From Bradyrhizobium icense (GTDB lineage Bacteria; Pseudomonadota; Alphaproteobacteria; Rhizobiales; Xanthobacteraceae), in assembly GCF_001693385.1 (NCBI RefSeq), contig NZ_CP016428.1:4278001-4342000 (forward strand): a stretch of 64,000 nucleotides of DNA, written 5' to 3'. The first letter of the stretch is position 1, and each line of letters begins with the position of its first letter. Below are positions 8,048-16,592 of the stretch, one piece after another. Below the pieces are notes generated by a model. That model had not been told where the DNA came from, ran no database searches, and saw only the letters and a program-made list of their open reading frames with translations. The translations under genes were made by a program, and so were the position numbers.

Positions 8048-9184
8048 GTGGCGACTGCACCTCTGCTAACGGTGACGCCATCGGGCGATGCGCTTGAATT
8101 GCGTCCGGGCGGCTCCTGGACGGCTTCGAATGCAGCGACGCTCGAACGGCTTTCCAATGACGTCGCGCCGCAGCTCGATCGGGCCGCTGCCGTCAAGGTC
8201 GATATGACCGGGGTGTGCGAACTCGATACGCTCGGCGCCTGGTTATTGGAGAAGATATCGCGGCGGATCACTTCCGCCGGCCACCGCGCCGATATCATCG
8301 GTATAGCCGACAATTATGCCGGCCTGATCGACGAGGTTCGGCAGGTCAACCGGCGAACGTCGGCTCCGGTGGGGGCGCGCAATCCCGTCATGGCCAAGCT
8401 CGAAAATATCGGCCGCGCCACGATCGCCTCGAGCGAAGATATCGCCGCATTCCTGCAAATGCTGGGCTCGCTGTGCGTTGCCATCCTGGGCGTCCTGCGC
8501 CGGCCGCGATCGCTGCGACTGACATCGCTGACCTACCAGCTCTATCGGGTCGGCTGGCAGGCGATACCGATCGTCGTGCTGATCACCTTCCTGATCGGCG
8601 CCATCATCGCGCAGCAGGGCATTTTCCATTTCAGAAAATTCGGCGCCGATTCCTATGTCGTCGACATGGTCGGCATTCTCGTGCTGCGTGAGCTTGGTGT
8701 CCTGATCGTCGCCATCATGGTCGCCGGGCGCTCGGGCAGCGCCTACACTGCCGAACTCGGCTCGATGAAGATGCGCGAGGAAATCGACGCGCTGTCGACC
8801 ATGGGGCTGGACCCGATCGAAGTCCTGATGCTGCCGCGGATCCTGGCACTGGTTTGCGCGCTGCCGATCCTGAGCTTCATCGGCTCGATGGCGGCGCTCT
8901 ACGGCGGCGGTCTCGTCGCCTGGTTCTACGGCGGCATGGGGCCGGCGATCTTCATCGCGCGGCTGCACGATGCCGTCTCCGTCACCCATTTCGAGGTCGG
9001 AATTATCAAGGCGCCGTTCATGGCGCTGGTGATCGGCATCGTCGCCTGCAGCGAGGGTCTGCGGGTGAAGGGCAGTGCGGAGTCGCTCGGCAAGCAGACC
9101 ACCACGTCGGTGGTCAAATCGATCTTCCTGGTGATCGTGCTCGACGGCCTCTTCGCGGTGTTCTTTGCATCGATCGGAATGTAG
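8048..9184 (+). CDS. mlaE: MlaE/YrbE-type ABC permease with N-terminal STAS-like domain
   Basis: Inner-membrane permease of an MCE-type lipid transporter. Residues 1 to about 95 form an STAS/MlaB-like domain (LELRPGGSWTASNAATLERL, DMTGVCELDTLGAWLL) fused ahead of the permease. Five to six membrane helices follow, with the family signature EIDALSTMGLDPIEVLMLPRI at about 245-268. The GTG start has GAGGAA eight bases upstream. In E. coli the MlaB subunit is separate; here it is an N-terminal fusion, a common alternative. First gene of mlaE-mlaF-mlaD, probably FixK/FNR-controlled. It likely moves phospholipids or hopanoid-like lipids between membranes; the substrate is not deducible. Confidence 0.9.
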   Translation: MATAPLLTVTPSGDALELRPGGSWTASNAATLERLSNDVAPQLDRAAAVKVDMTGVCELDTLGAWLLEKISRRITSAGHRADIIGIADNYAGLIDEVRQVNRRTSAPVGARNPVMAKLENIGRATIASSEDIAAFLQMLGSLCVAILGVLRRPRSLRLTSLTYQLYRVGWQAIPIVVLITFLIGAIIAQQGIFHFRKFGADSYVVDMVGILVLRELGVLIVAIMVAGRSGSAYTAELGSMKMREEIDALSTMGLDPIEVLMLPRILALVCALPILSFIGSMAALYGGGLVAWFYGGMGPAIFIARLHDAVSVTHFEVGIIKAPFMALVIGIVACSEGLRVKGSAESLGKQTTTSVVKSIFLVIVLDGLFAVFFASIGM

Positions 9185-9186
9185 CT

Positions 9187-9960
9187 ATGCAGGAGCGCGT
9201 CGGACAGTTTGCGATTCGGGTGCGCGATCTCGTGGTCGGTTTCCGTCGCCATATCGTCATCGACCACCTTACGCTGGACGTGCAGCGGGGCGAGATCCTC
9301 GGCCTGGTCGGCGCCTCCGGCGGCGGCAAGTCGGTATTGATGCGAACCATCATCGGCCTGATCCCGCGGCTGGGCGGCGAGATCGAGGTAATGGGTTCGT
9401 CGATCGATCACGATCGCACCACGCGGAGCGCGGCCGGACGATGGGGCATCCTGTTCCAGCAGGGGGCGTTGTTCTCGTCGCTTACCGTGCGGCAGAACAT
9501 CCAGTTTCCATTGCGCGAGAATCTGGTGCTGTCGGACGCCCTGATGGATGAGATCGCGACCGCCAAGCTCGAAATGGTCGGGCTCAAGCCGGAGGATGGC
9601 GACAAGTTTCCGTCCGAGCTCTCCGGCGGCATGACCAAGCGCGTGGCGCTGGCGCGCGCGCTCGCGCTCGATCCCGCAATCGTGTTTCTCGACGAGCCGA
9701 CCTCGGGACTCGATCCGATCGCCGCCGGCGATTTCGATGCGCTGATCAGGACACTGCAGAAAACGCTGGGTTTGACGGTGTTCATGGTCACCCATGACCT
9801 CGCAAGCCTCAATACTGTCTGCGACCGTGTCGCGGCGCTAGCCGACGGCAAGATCGTCGCCATCGGGCCGATGCGCGAACTGCTCCAATCCGAGCATTCC
9901 TGGGTACGAGCCTATTTCCACGGCAAGCGTTCCCAAATGCTGCAACCAAAAGCGAGCTAA
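9187..9960 (+). CDS. mlaF: MlaF-type ABC ATPase
   Basis: 257 residues starting at ATG 9187, two bases after the permease stop. Walker A is GASGGGKS, where MlaF proteins more often have G-R-S-G-x-GKS. Q-loop in LFQQGALFSSLTV, signature LSGGMTKRVALARAL with the MKL/MlaF-type M-x-KR after LSGG, Walker B IVFLDEPTSGLDP, H-loop MVTHDL. It powers the neighbouring permease. The tight spacing means one operon and probably coupled translation. Confidence 0.92.
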   Translation: MQERVGQFAIRVRDLVVGFRRHIVIDHLTLDVQRGEILGLVGASGGGKSVLMRTIIGLIPRLGGEIEVMGSSIDHDRTTRSAAGRWGILFQQGALFSSLTVRQNIQFPLRENLVLSDALMDEIATAKLEMVGLKPEDGDKFPSELSGGMTKRVALARALALDPAIVFLDEPTSGLDPIAAGDFDALIRTLQKTLGLTVFMVTHDLASLNTVCDRVAALADGKIVAIGPMRELLQSEHSWVRAYFHGKRSQMLQPKAS

Positions 9961-9964
9961 CGAG

Positions 9965-11068
9965 ATGGAAACCCGCGCTCCCTTCGTCATTGTCGGCGCC
10001 TTCGTGCTGGCAGCCATCATGGCTGTATTCGGGTTCGTCTATTGGCTGCAAAACACCGGCGGGCTCGGCCCACGCTCCAGCTATCGCGTGCAGTTCGAGG
10101 GGTCGGTGCCCGGGCTCCTCGTCGGGGCGGCAGTGCTGTTCAATGGCATTCGGGTCGGCGAGGTGACGGAGCTTGGCCTCGCCCCCGGCAACCCGCGCGG
10201 TGTCAATGCGACCATCTCGGTCGCTTCGACGACGCCGGTGCGTGCCGACACCAAGGTTGGGCTGGAATTCCAGGGACTCACCGGCGTACCTGTGATCGCG
10301 CTTGAAGGCGGCACCCAGGTCGCCCAGAGCGGCGAGGTACCGACGCTGGTCGCCGAGCCGGGCGCAGGGCAGGGCATGACGCAGGCGGCGCGCGACGCGC
10401 TACGCAAGGTCGATACGGTACTGTCTGAGAACTCGGGGGCGCTGAAAGACACGATCACTAACTTGAAGGTGTTCTCGGAGGGCCTGGCCCGCAACACCGG
10501 CAAGCTCGACGGGATCGTCGCCGGACTCGAGCGCATGACCGGGGCGACCGCCCCGCCGCCGAAGATCACCTATGATCTGCGCGCGCTGCAGAGCTCGGGC
10601 GCGGCAAGCAAGGTCATCAATGTACAGTGGGCGATTCCGGAGCCGACGGCGGTTGCGATGCTGGAGACGCAGCGCTTCCTGTTCTCGCCGGCGCAGGAAT
10701 TCCCCGGATTTGCAGAGGCGATGTGGGCCGATGCGCTGCCGAAATTGATTCAGGCGCGGCTGATCGAGAGTTTTGAGAACTACGACATCGCGCATGCGCC
10801 GCTGCGCATGGCCGATGTCGGGCAGATCGAATTCCAGTTGCTGATCGATGTCAGGCGGTTCCGCATCGCCATCGAGTCGGGCCCTGTCGCCGAAATCGGA
10901 TTGTCGGCCAGGATCGTCGACAAGAACGGCAAGGTGGTCGCTTCGCGGCTGTTCGAGGAAAACGAGAAGTTCGCTACCGTCACGCCGCCCGAGGCTGTCA
11001 CTGCATTCAGCGCGGCGTTCGGGCGAATCGCAAATGACATGATCGCCTGGACGGTACAGACGTATTAG
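9965..11068 (+). CDS. mlaD: MlaD/MCE-domain protein fused to an ABC-auxiliary (PqiC/MlaC-lipoprotein-like) domain
   Basis: 367 residues. An N-terminal membrane anchor (about 7-25: FVIVGAFVLAAIMAVFGFVY) is followed by one MCE domain (about 35-115: YRVQFEGSVPGLLVGAAVLFNGIRVGEV). An amphipathic helical linker with LRKVDTVLSENSGALKDTI follows. The last 165 residues (from about 200) resemble the ABC-type transport auxiliary component usually found as a separate lipoprotein (INVQWAIPEPTAVAMLETQRF ... VDVRRFRIA-like strand ... AFSAAFGRIANDMIAW). The fusion would place the substrate chute and its periplasmic partner in one polypeptide. Four bases separate it from mlaF. Confidence 0.85.
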   Translation: METRAPFVIVGAFVLAAIMAVFGFVYWLQNTGGLGPRSSYRVQFEGSVPGLLVGAAVLFNGIRVGEVTELGLAPGNPRGVNATISVASTTPVRADTKVGLEFQGLTGVPVIALEGGTQVAQSGEVPTLVAEPGAGQGMTQAARDALRKVDTVLSENSGALKDTITNLKVFSEGLARNTGKLDGIVAGLERMTGATAPPPKITYDLRALQSSGAASKVINVQWAIPEPTAVAMLETQRFLFSPAQEFPGFAEAMWADALPKLIQARLIESFENYDIAHAPLRMADVGQIEFQLLIDVRRFRIAIESGPVAEIGLSARIVDKNGKVVASRLFEENEKFATVTPPEAVTAFSAAFGRIANDMIAWTVQTY

Positions 11069-11127
11069 GCGAGGGCAGGCCTTGCGTCAGCCCGGCGCTG
11101 GCTCGCCCGGGCGCAGAACGAGACGAA

Positions 11128-11445
11128 CTACTCGAGGGTCTTCAGGTACGATAACAGGTCGCCGATCTGGTCCGGCTCGAGTTGGAAGGTCGGCATTGTC
11201 GGATGGCCGGTATAGATGCCTTCGGCCAGTGCCTCTCCGAGAGTCTCGATCGGATAACGCTTGTGCAGCGTCCGGAACGGTGGCGCGATCTTGAGCGGGC
11301 TCGGCGTGACCTTGTCGATCGAGTGGCACTTCGCGCAGTTGTTCAGCGCGAAGGTCTTGCCGCGCTGCTCCTGTGGCGAAGCCGCCGCGGCCGGCATCAG
11401 GGTGGCGAGTGTGAACGCCAGCGGCATCAGAGATCGTCCGATCAT
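11128..11445 (-). CDS. Small secreted class-I cytochrome c
   Basis: Starting at ATG 11445 (AAGGTG just upstream) the 105-residue precursor has a signal peptide (MIGRSLMPLAFTLATLMPAAAA) followed by one haem site CAKCH near residue 38 and a distal Met in GHPTMPTF. It is a monohaem periplasmic electron carrier. It diverges from the FNR-type regulator gene across a region with a perfect FixK/FNR box whose centre is 82 bp from this start, so anaerobic control is likely. It could feed the cbb3 oxidase encoded downstream or another microaerobic reductase. Confidence 0.85.
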   Translation of the reverse strand: MIGRSLMPLAFTLATLMPAAAASPQEQRGKTFALNNCAKCHSIDKVTPSPLKIAPPFRTLHKRYPIETLGEALAEGIYTGHPTMPTFQLEPDQIGDLLSYLKTLE

Positions 11446-11520
11446 TGCACCTTCAACTCCGGGGAAAAGCGCGGTTTTCCAGGCCACAGCCGCACTGTGA
11501 GGATTAAATCGCCGGCCAGT

Positions 11521-11534
11521 TTGATCTGGATCAA
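11521..11534. promoter_or_regulatory. Perfect FixK/FNR box between cytochrome c and fnr-like genes
   Basis: TTGAT-CTGG-ATCAA, an exact match with perfect 5-bp arms. It lies 82 bp from the cytochrome c start and 118 bp from the regulator start. It probably activates the cytochrome and may autoregulate the regulator. Confidence 0.78.
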
Positions 11535-11645
11535 TCAGCGGGCCGCGGATCCGCTACAATGAAACATATCTCCTGATGCTGGAGTGTGAGCCGTGGCCGC
11601 TCCGGGAGATAGGGCGTCAATCCGGCGTCCCAACGGGCAGGGGCA

Positions 11646-12359
11646 ATGATCCGAACCATCTCTCCGAATCGGGCAAGTTTCGGCCGCTGCTCGGCCTGTA
11701 CCGTTCGGTCGCTCAGCATCTGCAACGCGCTTGACCAGGACGATCTTGCCGAGTTCGAGCGGATCGCCCGTCATGTTCATTTCGCTCCCAACGAGGCGCT
11801 GTTCACGGCGGGCCAGATCGCACGTTCGGTCCACAGTCTGACCGCGGGTGTCGCACGTCTATACAAGCTGTTGCCGGATGGGCGGCGGCAGGTGATCGGC
11901 TTTGCGCTGCCAGGCGATTTTCTCGGCGCGGCGCCGTCCCATCGCTACAGCTTCTCGGCGGATGCCATCGATTCCGTGACGGCGTGCCGCCTCTCCAGGG
12001 AGGCGTTCACGCACTTCATTGAACAGAGGCCGCACTTCCTGATTCGGATCAACGAGTTCGCGGCGCGGGAACTGATGCTGGCGCAGGAGCAGATGCTGCT
12101 GCTGGGCCGGCGGACCGCGGAGGAGAAGGTCGCGTCCTTCCTCATGGGTTGGCGGGAGCGTCTGGCTCAGATCGGCGATGAGCGACAAACCATTGCGCTG
12201 CCGATGAGCCGGCAGGATATCGCGGATTATCTGGGCCTGACGATCGAAACCGTGAGTCGGACACTGACCCGGTTCGAGCGCGAAAAGATGCTCATCATCG
12301 TCGCCGGCGGCGTCCGGTTGCTGGACCCGATCCGAGCTGCCGCCATGGCCGCGGCATGA
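11646..12359 (+). CDS. Crp/FNR-family regulator, FnrN/AadR type with Fe-S cysteines
   Basis: 237 residues. An N-terminal cluster C15-x2-C18-x7-C26 plus a central C114 resembles the four-Cys [4Fe-4S] ligand set of FNR/FnrN/AadR, rather than oxygen-blind FixK2. A cyclic-nucleotide-binding-like beta roll (about 30-145), dimer helix and winged HTH follow. The recognition helix contains E-T-V-S-R, the FNR-type code that reads TTGAT half-sites such as those found seven times in this window. It therefore probably senses low oxygen directly and acts on the same boxes as FixK2. Gene-name assignment between FnrN and AadR is not possible from sequence alone. Confidence 0.87.
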   Translation: MIRTISPNRASFGRCSACTVRSLSICNALDQDDLAEFERIARHVHFAPNEALFTAGQIARSVHSLTAGVARLYKLLPDGRRQVIGFALPGDFLGAAPSHRYSFSADAIDSVTACRLSREAFTHFIEQRPHFLIRINEFAARELMLAQEQMLLLGRRTAEEKVASFLMGWRERLAQIGDERQTIALPMSRQDIADYLGLTIETVSRTLTRFEREKMLIIVAGGVRLLDPIRAAAMAAA

Positions 12360-12385
12360 GAAATCGCGCGTAAACGGCGATGCGT

Positions 12386-12399
12386 TTGATCCAGGTCAA
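12386..12399. promoter_or_regulatory. FixK/FNR box upstream of a 46-residue membrane peptide gene
   Basis: TTGAT-CCAG-GTCAA, 27 bp after the fnr-like stop. Its centre is 60 bp before the ATG at 12453, matching the box-to-start spacing of fixN, fixG and mlaE. Confidence 0.72.
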
Positions 12400-12452
12400 A
12401 GCCCCGCCTAAGGCCCGCAGGCATGCTTTCTCCATCATAGGGGATCAGCCGC

Positions 12453-12593
12453 ATGCCAACCGAATCTTTACTCATTACCGTCTGTGTCGTTGCGATGTTC
12501 GTGGTCTTTGCAGCGGTGCTGTTCTGGGGTGACCTGCAGACCCGGCCGAAACAACTGGCCAAGTCCTCCGCCACCAAGCGCCGCCCGTTCTGA
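12453..12593 (+). CDS. 46-residue single-pass membrane peptide, FixK/FNR-associated
   Basis: Reads MPTESLLITVCVVAMFVVFA..., with one hydrophobic helix (about 5-25), then GDLQTRPKQ and a basic tail ending KRRPF. GGGGA lies about 10 bp upstream and a FixK-like box is 60 bp upstream. It resembles the small CcoQ-, CydX- or NuoK-like peptides that join respiratory complexes in length and topology only, not in sequence. It sits between the FNR-type regulator and fixNOQP, so a role as an accessory subunit of a microaerobic membrane complex is plausible but unproven. Confidence 0.6.
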   Translation: MPTESLLITVCVVAMFVVFAAVLFWGDLQTRPKQLAKSSATKRRPF

Positions 12594-12955
12594 CCGCTAT
12601 CCGCTGGCCGCGCCGACACATTCAGCAGGCCGTCTGATCTCCCTTCATTCACGTCAAGGCGCCGGGCGCGCTTCGCGCTTTGGTGGCGCGTGATCCTGCG
12701 AGGTCTCGTTCTGACGATGATATCCGCGGCTACGGGAAGATTGACTGCCGCCATCGGCCGCCTGTTACGGACAATCGCCGGATTCGGGTGCTTGGCCGAG
12801 CCGAAAAGGGTCACCCGCGCGGAGCTGAACGAGCTCGAAGTTTCTCAGGAGCGGGCGAAGGCAACGCAGGCTTATCTGCCGATTGGCCCGTCATGCTGCT
12901 GAATTCGCCTCGAGCGCGATCCGCATCGTTACGAAATACGCAAAACAGCAAGAAA
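12594..12955. other. Intergenic region before fixN
   Basis: It holds an imperfect GC-rich hairpin around 12658-12692. A weak open frame from GTG 12690 to 12902 (70 codons, ending PIGPSCC) has no clear ribosome site. The 3' end is AT-richer and runs into the fixN FixK box. I see no gene here that I can support. Confidence 0.4.
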
Positions 12956-12969
12956 TTGACTTCGATCAA
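12956..12969. promoter_or_regulatory. FixK box of the fixNOQP operon
   Basis: TTGAC-TTCG-ATCAA, centred about 65 bp before the fixN ATG. This is where FixK2 activates fixN in Bradyrhizobium. Confidence 0.82.
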
Positions 12970-13027
12970 TTTCGCGGTCGCGTAGCTGTGATCAGTGAGA
13001 CCGTATCCGCAGAAGAGAAGCTAGCCC

Positions 13028-14677
13028 ATGACCCAAACTTCAACCGCGAAATCGATGACACACGGCGAGGCCGGTCTGGCGCTGGTCTTTTCGCTCGTGG
13101 CGTTTTTGTGCCTGTTCGCTGTGGCCAAGGCGCAGGATACGGCATTTGCCTTCCACGCCGCACTGTCGTCTGCCGCCAGCCTGTGGGCGGTCATAGCGAT
13201 CGTCAACCGATACTACGCCCGCCCGGCATCGCTGCCGCCGCAGCAAATCCATGGCCGCCCCAACTATAACATGGGCCCGGTCAAGTTCTCGGCCGTCATG
13301 TCGGTGATCTGGGGAATCGCAGGATTCGCTGTCGGGCTATTGATCGCGTCCCAGCTCGCGTGGCCCTCGCTCAATCTCGACCTGCCATGGACCAGTTTCG
13401 GCCGTCTGCGGCCGCTGCACACATCGGCGGTGATCTTCGCCTTCGGCGGCAACGTGCTGATCGCAACTTCGCTCTACGTCGTGCAGAAGACGTGCCGCAC
13501 GCGCCTGGCGGGCGATCTCGCGCCGTGGTTCGTCGTCATCGGCTACAATTTCTTCATCCTGATTGCCGGCACCGGCTATCTGCTCGGCGTCACCCAATCC
13601 AAGGAGTATGCCGAGCCGGAATGGTACGCGGATCTGTGGCTGACGATCGTCTGGGTGGTCTATCTGCTCGTCTTCCTGGCGACCATCATCAAGCGGAAAG
13701 AGCCGCATATCTTCGTCGCCAACTGGTTCTATCTCGCTTTCATTGTCACCATCGCCGTCCTGCATCTGGGCAACAATCCCGCATTGCCGGTGTCGGTGTT
13801 CGGCTCGAAGTCCTATATCGCCTGGGGCGGCGTGCAGGACGCCATGTTCCAGTGGTGGTACGGGCATAACGCGGTCGGCTTCTTCCTGACCGCCGGATTC
13901 CTTGCCATCATGTACTACTTCATTCCGAAGCGCGCCGAGCGGCCGGTCTATTCCTATCGGCTGTCGATCATCCACTTCTGGGCGCTAATCTTCCTCTACA
14001 TCTGGGCCGGCCCGCATCATTTGCACTACACGGCGCTGCCGGACTGGGCGCAGACGCTTGGCATGACGTTCTCGATCATGCTGTGGATGCCGTCCTGGGG
14101 CGGCATGATCAACGGTCTGATGACGCTCTCGGGCGCTTGGGACAAGCTTCGCACCGATCCCGTGCTGCGCATGCTGGTGGTGTCGGTCGCCTTCTACGGC
14201 ATGTCGACCTTCGAAGGACCGATGATGTCGATCAAGGTCGTCAATTCACTCAGCCACTATACCGACTGGACCATCGGCCATGTGCATTCCGGTGCGCTGG
14301 GTTGGGTCGGCTTCGTATCCTTCGGCGCGCTGTACTGCCTCGTTCCCTGGCTGTGGGATCGCAAGGGCCTTTACAGCCTGAAGCTCGTCAACTGGCACTT
14401 CTGGACCGCCACCATCGGCATCGTGCTCTACATCTCCGCGATGTGGGTGTCGGGAATCCTGCAGGGCTTGATGTGGCGCGCCTACACCTCGCTCGGCTTC
14501 CTCGAATACTCCTTCATCGAAACCGTGGAAGCGATGCATCCCTTCTACATCATCCGCGCCGCTGGCGGAGCGCTGTTCCTGATCGGGTCGTTGATCATGG
14601 CCTATAATCTCTGGATGACGGTGCGCGTCGGCGAAGCGGAAGTGCAATCGCCCGTCGCTCTTCAGCCGGCGGAATGA
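13028..14677 (+). CDS. fixN: cbb3-type cytochrome c oxidase subunit I
   Basis: 549 residues, 12 or more membrane helices. It is the catalytic subunit carrying haem b, haem b3 and CuB for high-affinity oxygen reduction in the inner membrane. His ligands are visible in [28 protein letters not shown] (the cbb3-type helix VI motif), GPHHLHYT (CuB histidines) and [13 protein letters not shown] (haem ligands). First gene of fixNOQP behind a FixK box. FixO follows after 11 bp. Full length, no anomalies. Confidence 0.97.
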   Translation: MTQTSTAKSMTHGEAGLALVFSLVAFLCLFAVAKAQDTAFAFHAALSSAASLWAVIAIVNRYYARPASLPPQQIHGRPNYNMGPVKFSAVMSVIWGIAGFAVGLLIASQLAWPSLNLDLPWTSFGRLRPLHTSAVIFAFGGNVLIATSLYVVQKTCRTRLAGDLAPWFVVIGYNFFILIAGTGYLLGVTQSKEYAEPEWYADLWLTIVWVVYLLVFLATIIKRKEPHIFVANWFYLAFIVTIAVLHLGNNPALPVSVFGSKSYIAWGGVQDAMFQWWYGHNAVGFFLTAGFLAIMYYFIPKRAERPVYSYRLSIIHFWALIFLYIWAGPHHLHYTALPDWAQTLGMTFSIMLWMPSWGGMINGLMTLSGAWDKLRTDPVLRMLVVSVAFYGMSTFEGPMMSIKVVNSLSHYTDWTIGHVHSGALGWVGFVSFGALYCLVPWLWDRKGLYSLKLVNWHFWTATIGIVLYISAMWVSGILQGLMWRAYTSLGFLEYSFIETVEAMHPFYIIRAAGGALFLIGSLIMAYNLWMTVRVGEAEVQSPVALQPAE

Positions 14678-14688
14678 GGAGCGCTTCA

Positions 14689-15423
14689 ATGTCTTTCTGG
14701 TCACGGCATCAAATCTTCGAAAAGAACTCGATCGTCCTGGTCGCGGGAATCCTCGTCGTTATCGCGATCGGCGGCCTCGTCGAAATCACACCGCTGTTCT
14801 ATCTCAAGAGCACGATCGAAAAGGTCGACGGCGTCAGGCCATACACACCGCTCGAGCTTGCCGGCCGCAACGTCTATGTTCGCGAGGGCTGCTATCTCTG
14901 CCACTCGCAGATGGTCAGGCCGCTTCGCGACGAAATCGAACGTTACGGTCACTATTCGCTCGCCGCCGAGAGTATGTACGACCACCCGTTCCAGTGGGGG
15001 TCCAAGCGTACCGGGCCCGATCTGGCGCGGGTCGGCGGCAAGTATTCGGACGAATGGCACGTCACGCATCTGAACAATCCGCGCGCGATCGTGCCGCAAT
15101 CCGTGATGCCCGGTTACGCCTTCCTGTCGCGGACGGAGGTCGACGAGGCCAGCGTCGCGGCTCATCTTCGCACCAACCGCGCGGTCGGCGTGCCCTATTC
15201 CGACGACCAGGTCGCCAATGCCGGTGCCGACCTCAAGGCGCAGGCCGATCCCGATAATGCCGGCGTCGACGCGTTCACCAAGCGCTATCCGAAGGCGGTT
15301 GCCCGCAACTTCGACAGCAAGGGCGGCGCGCCGACCGAAATGGACGCGCTGGTCGCGTACCTGCAAATGCTCGGCACGCTGGTCGACTTCAAGCTCTACA
15401 ACGAAAAAGCAAATCTTCGCTGA
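14689..15423 (+). CDS. fixO: cbb3 oxidase monohaem cytochrome c subunit II
   Basis: 244 residues from ATG 14689, chosen over the upstream frame because GAGGAG precedes it by seven bases. One N-terminal membrane anchor ([20 protein letters not shown]), then a single haem site CYLCHS and the distal Met region [11 protein letters not shown]. It passes electrons from FixP to FixN. Confidence 0.97.
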   Translation: MSFWSRHQIFEKNSIVLVAGILVVIAIGGLVEITPLFYLKSTIEKVDGVRPYTPLELAGRNVYVREGCYLCHSQMVRPLRDEIERYGHYSLAAESMYDHPFQWGSKRTGPDLARVGGKYSDEWHVTHLNNPRAIVPQSVMPGYAFLSRTEVDEASVAAHLRTNRAVGVPYSDDQVANAGADLKAQADPDNAGVDAFTKRYPKAVARNFDSKGGAPTEMDALVAYLQMLGTLVDFKLYNEKANLR

Positions 15424-15449
15424 GCAAATTTCGCTGAGAAAGTAGAACG

Positions 15450-15614
15450 ATGAAAGCAATTCTCACTGTCCACAACATTGCGTCGGACCTCGTCACGACG
15501 TTCTGGACGCCGATCTTCGTCGGAATCTTCATCGCCATTCTGACCTACGCCCTTTGGCCGCGCAACAAAGCTGCTTTCGACGAAGCGGCGAAAATGCCCT
15601 TGCGCGAGGAGTGA
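15450..15614 (+). CDS. fixQ: cbb3 oxidase small subunit IV (CcoQ)
   Basis: 54 residues: MKAILTVHNIAS..., one membrane helix (about 20-36), the conserved ALWPRNK just after it and an acidic tail. CcoQ stabilises the association of FixP with the FixNO core. It lies 26 bp after fixO and 7 bp before fixP. Confidence 0.93.
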   Translation: MKAILTVHNIASDLVTTFWTPIFVGIFIAILTYALWPRNKAAFDEAAKMPLREE

Positions 15615-15621
15615 GCCGATC

Positions 15622-16494
15622 ATGACCGAACACAGCGACATCGATCACGTTTCCGGAACGTCTACCACCGGCCACGAGTGGGACGGCATCAGGGAACTCA
15701 ACACTCCGCTGCCGCGATGGTGGGTGATCACCTTCTATCTGACCATTGTCTGGGCGATCGGCTACTGGATCGTCTATCCCGCGTGGCCGCTGCTCTGGAG
15801 CCACACGACCGGCATCTGGAACTACTCCACCCGTGCCGAGGTCGCCACCGAGCTTGCCAATCTGGAAAAGATCCGGGGCGACAAGATGGTGGCACTTGGT
15901 GCCGCCCCGCTCGAGGAGATCGAGAAGAATCCCGCCTTGCTGGCACTCGCGCGCGCGCGCGGCAAGACGGTATTCGGCGACAATTGCGCGCCTTGCCACG
16001 GCAGCGGCGGGGCAGGCGCGAAGGGGTATCCCAATCTGAACGACGACGAATGGCTTTGGGGCGGGAGCCTCGACCAGATCATGCAGACGATCCAGTTCGG
16101 CGCCCGCTCCGGTCATCAGAAGGCACATGAGGGTGCCATGCTGGCGTTCGGCAAGGAGGGGGTCCTCAAGAAAGACGAAATCGTCACCGTCGCCAATTAC
16201 GTCAGGTCGCTGTCAGGATTGTCGACGGCTGGGGGTTACAACGCTGCCGCCGGCGCGAAGATCTTCGCCGACAACTGCGCCTCGTGCCATGGCGACAACG
16301 GCAAGGGGAACCAGGAGCTCGGCGCGCCCAATCTGACCGACAAGATTTGGCTCTATGGGTCGGACGAGGCGACGCTGGTCGAAACCATCAGCAACGGCCG
16401 CGCCGGCGTCATGCCTGCCTGGGTCGGTCGTCTCGATCCTTCCACGATCAAGGCGCTGACGGTCTACGTCCACTCGCTCGGCGGAGGCCAATAG
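15622..16494 (+). CDS. fixP: cbb3 oxidase dihaem cytochrome c subunit III
   Basis: 290 residues. N-terminal TGHEWDGIRELNTPLPRWW motif typical of CcoP, membrane anchor near 35-55, then two cytochrome c domains with CAPCHG (about residue 119) and CASCHG (about residue 219). It accepts electrons from the bc1 complex through soluble cytochromes. Last gene of fixNOQP. Confidence 0.97.
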   Translation: MTEHSDIDHVSGTSTTGHEWDGIRELNTPLPRWWVITFYLTIVWAIGYWIVYPAWPLLWSHTTGIWNYSTRAEVATELANLEKIRGDKMVALGAAPLEEIEKNPALLALARARGKTVFGDNCAPCHGSGGAGAKGYPNLNDDEWLWGGSLDQIMQTIQFGARSGHQKAHEGAMLAFGKEGVLKKDEIVTVANYVRSLSGLSTAGGYNAAAGAKIFADNCASCHGDNGKGNQELGAPNLTDKIWLYGSDEATLVETISNGRAGVMPAWVGRLDPSTIKALTVYVHSLGGGQ

Positions 16495-16523
16495 CGGCGG
16501 GCGGCGCTGCGTCGCCGCTCCAT

Positions 16524-16537
16524 TTGAGGTGGATCAA
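16524..16537. promoter_or_regulatory. FixK box of the fixGHIS operon
   Basis: TTGAG-GTGG-ATCAA, centred about 62 bp before the fixG ATG and 30 bp after the fixP stop. It gives fixGHIS its own low-oxygen promoter. Confidence 0.78.
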
Positions 16538-16592
16538 ACGCGGCTGCGAGGCTGGGTCTAGAGTGAACTCCTGAGGCGAGATCAACCCAGCG

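Noticed and set aside
12690..12902. 70-codon frame upstream of fixN
   Set aside because: GTG start without Shine-Dalgarno, no recognisable domain, and Cys-Cys end; kept only as part of the intergenic description.
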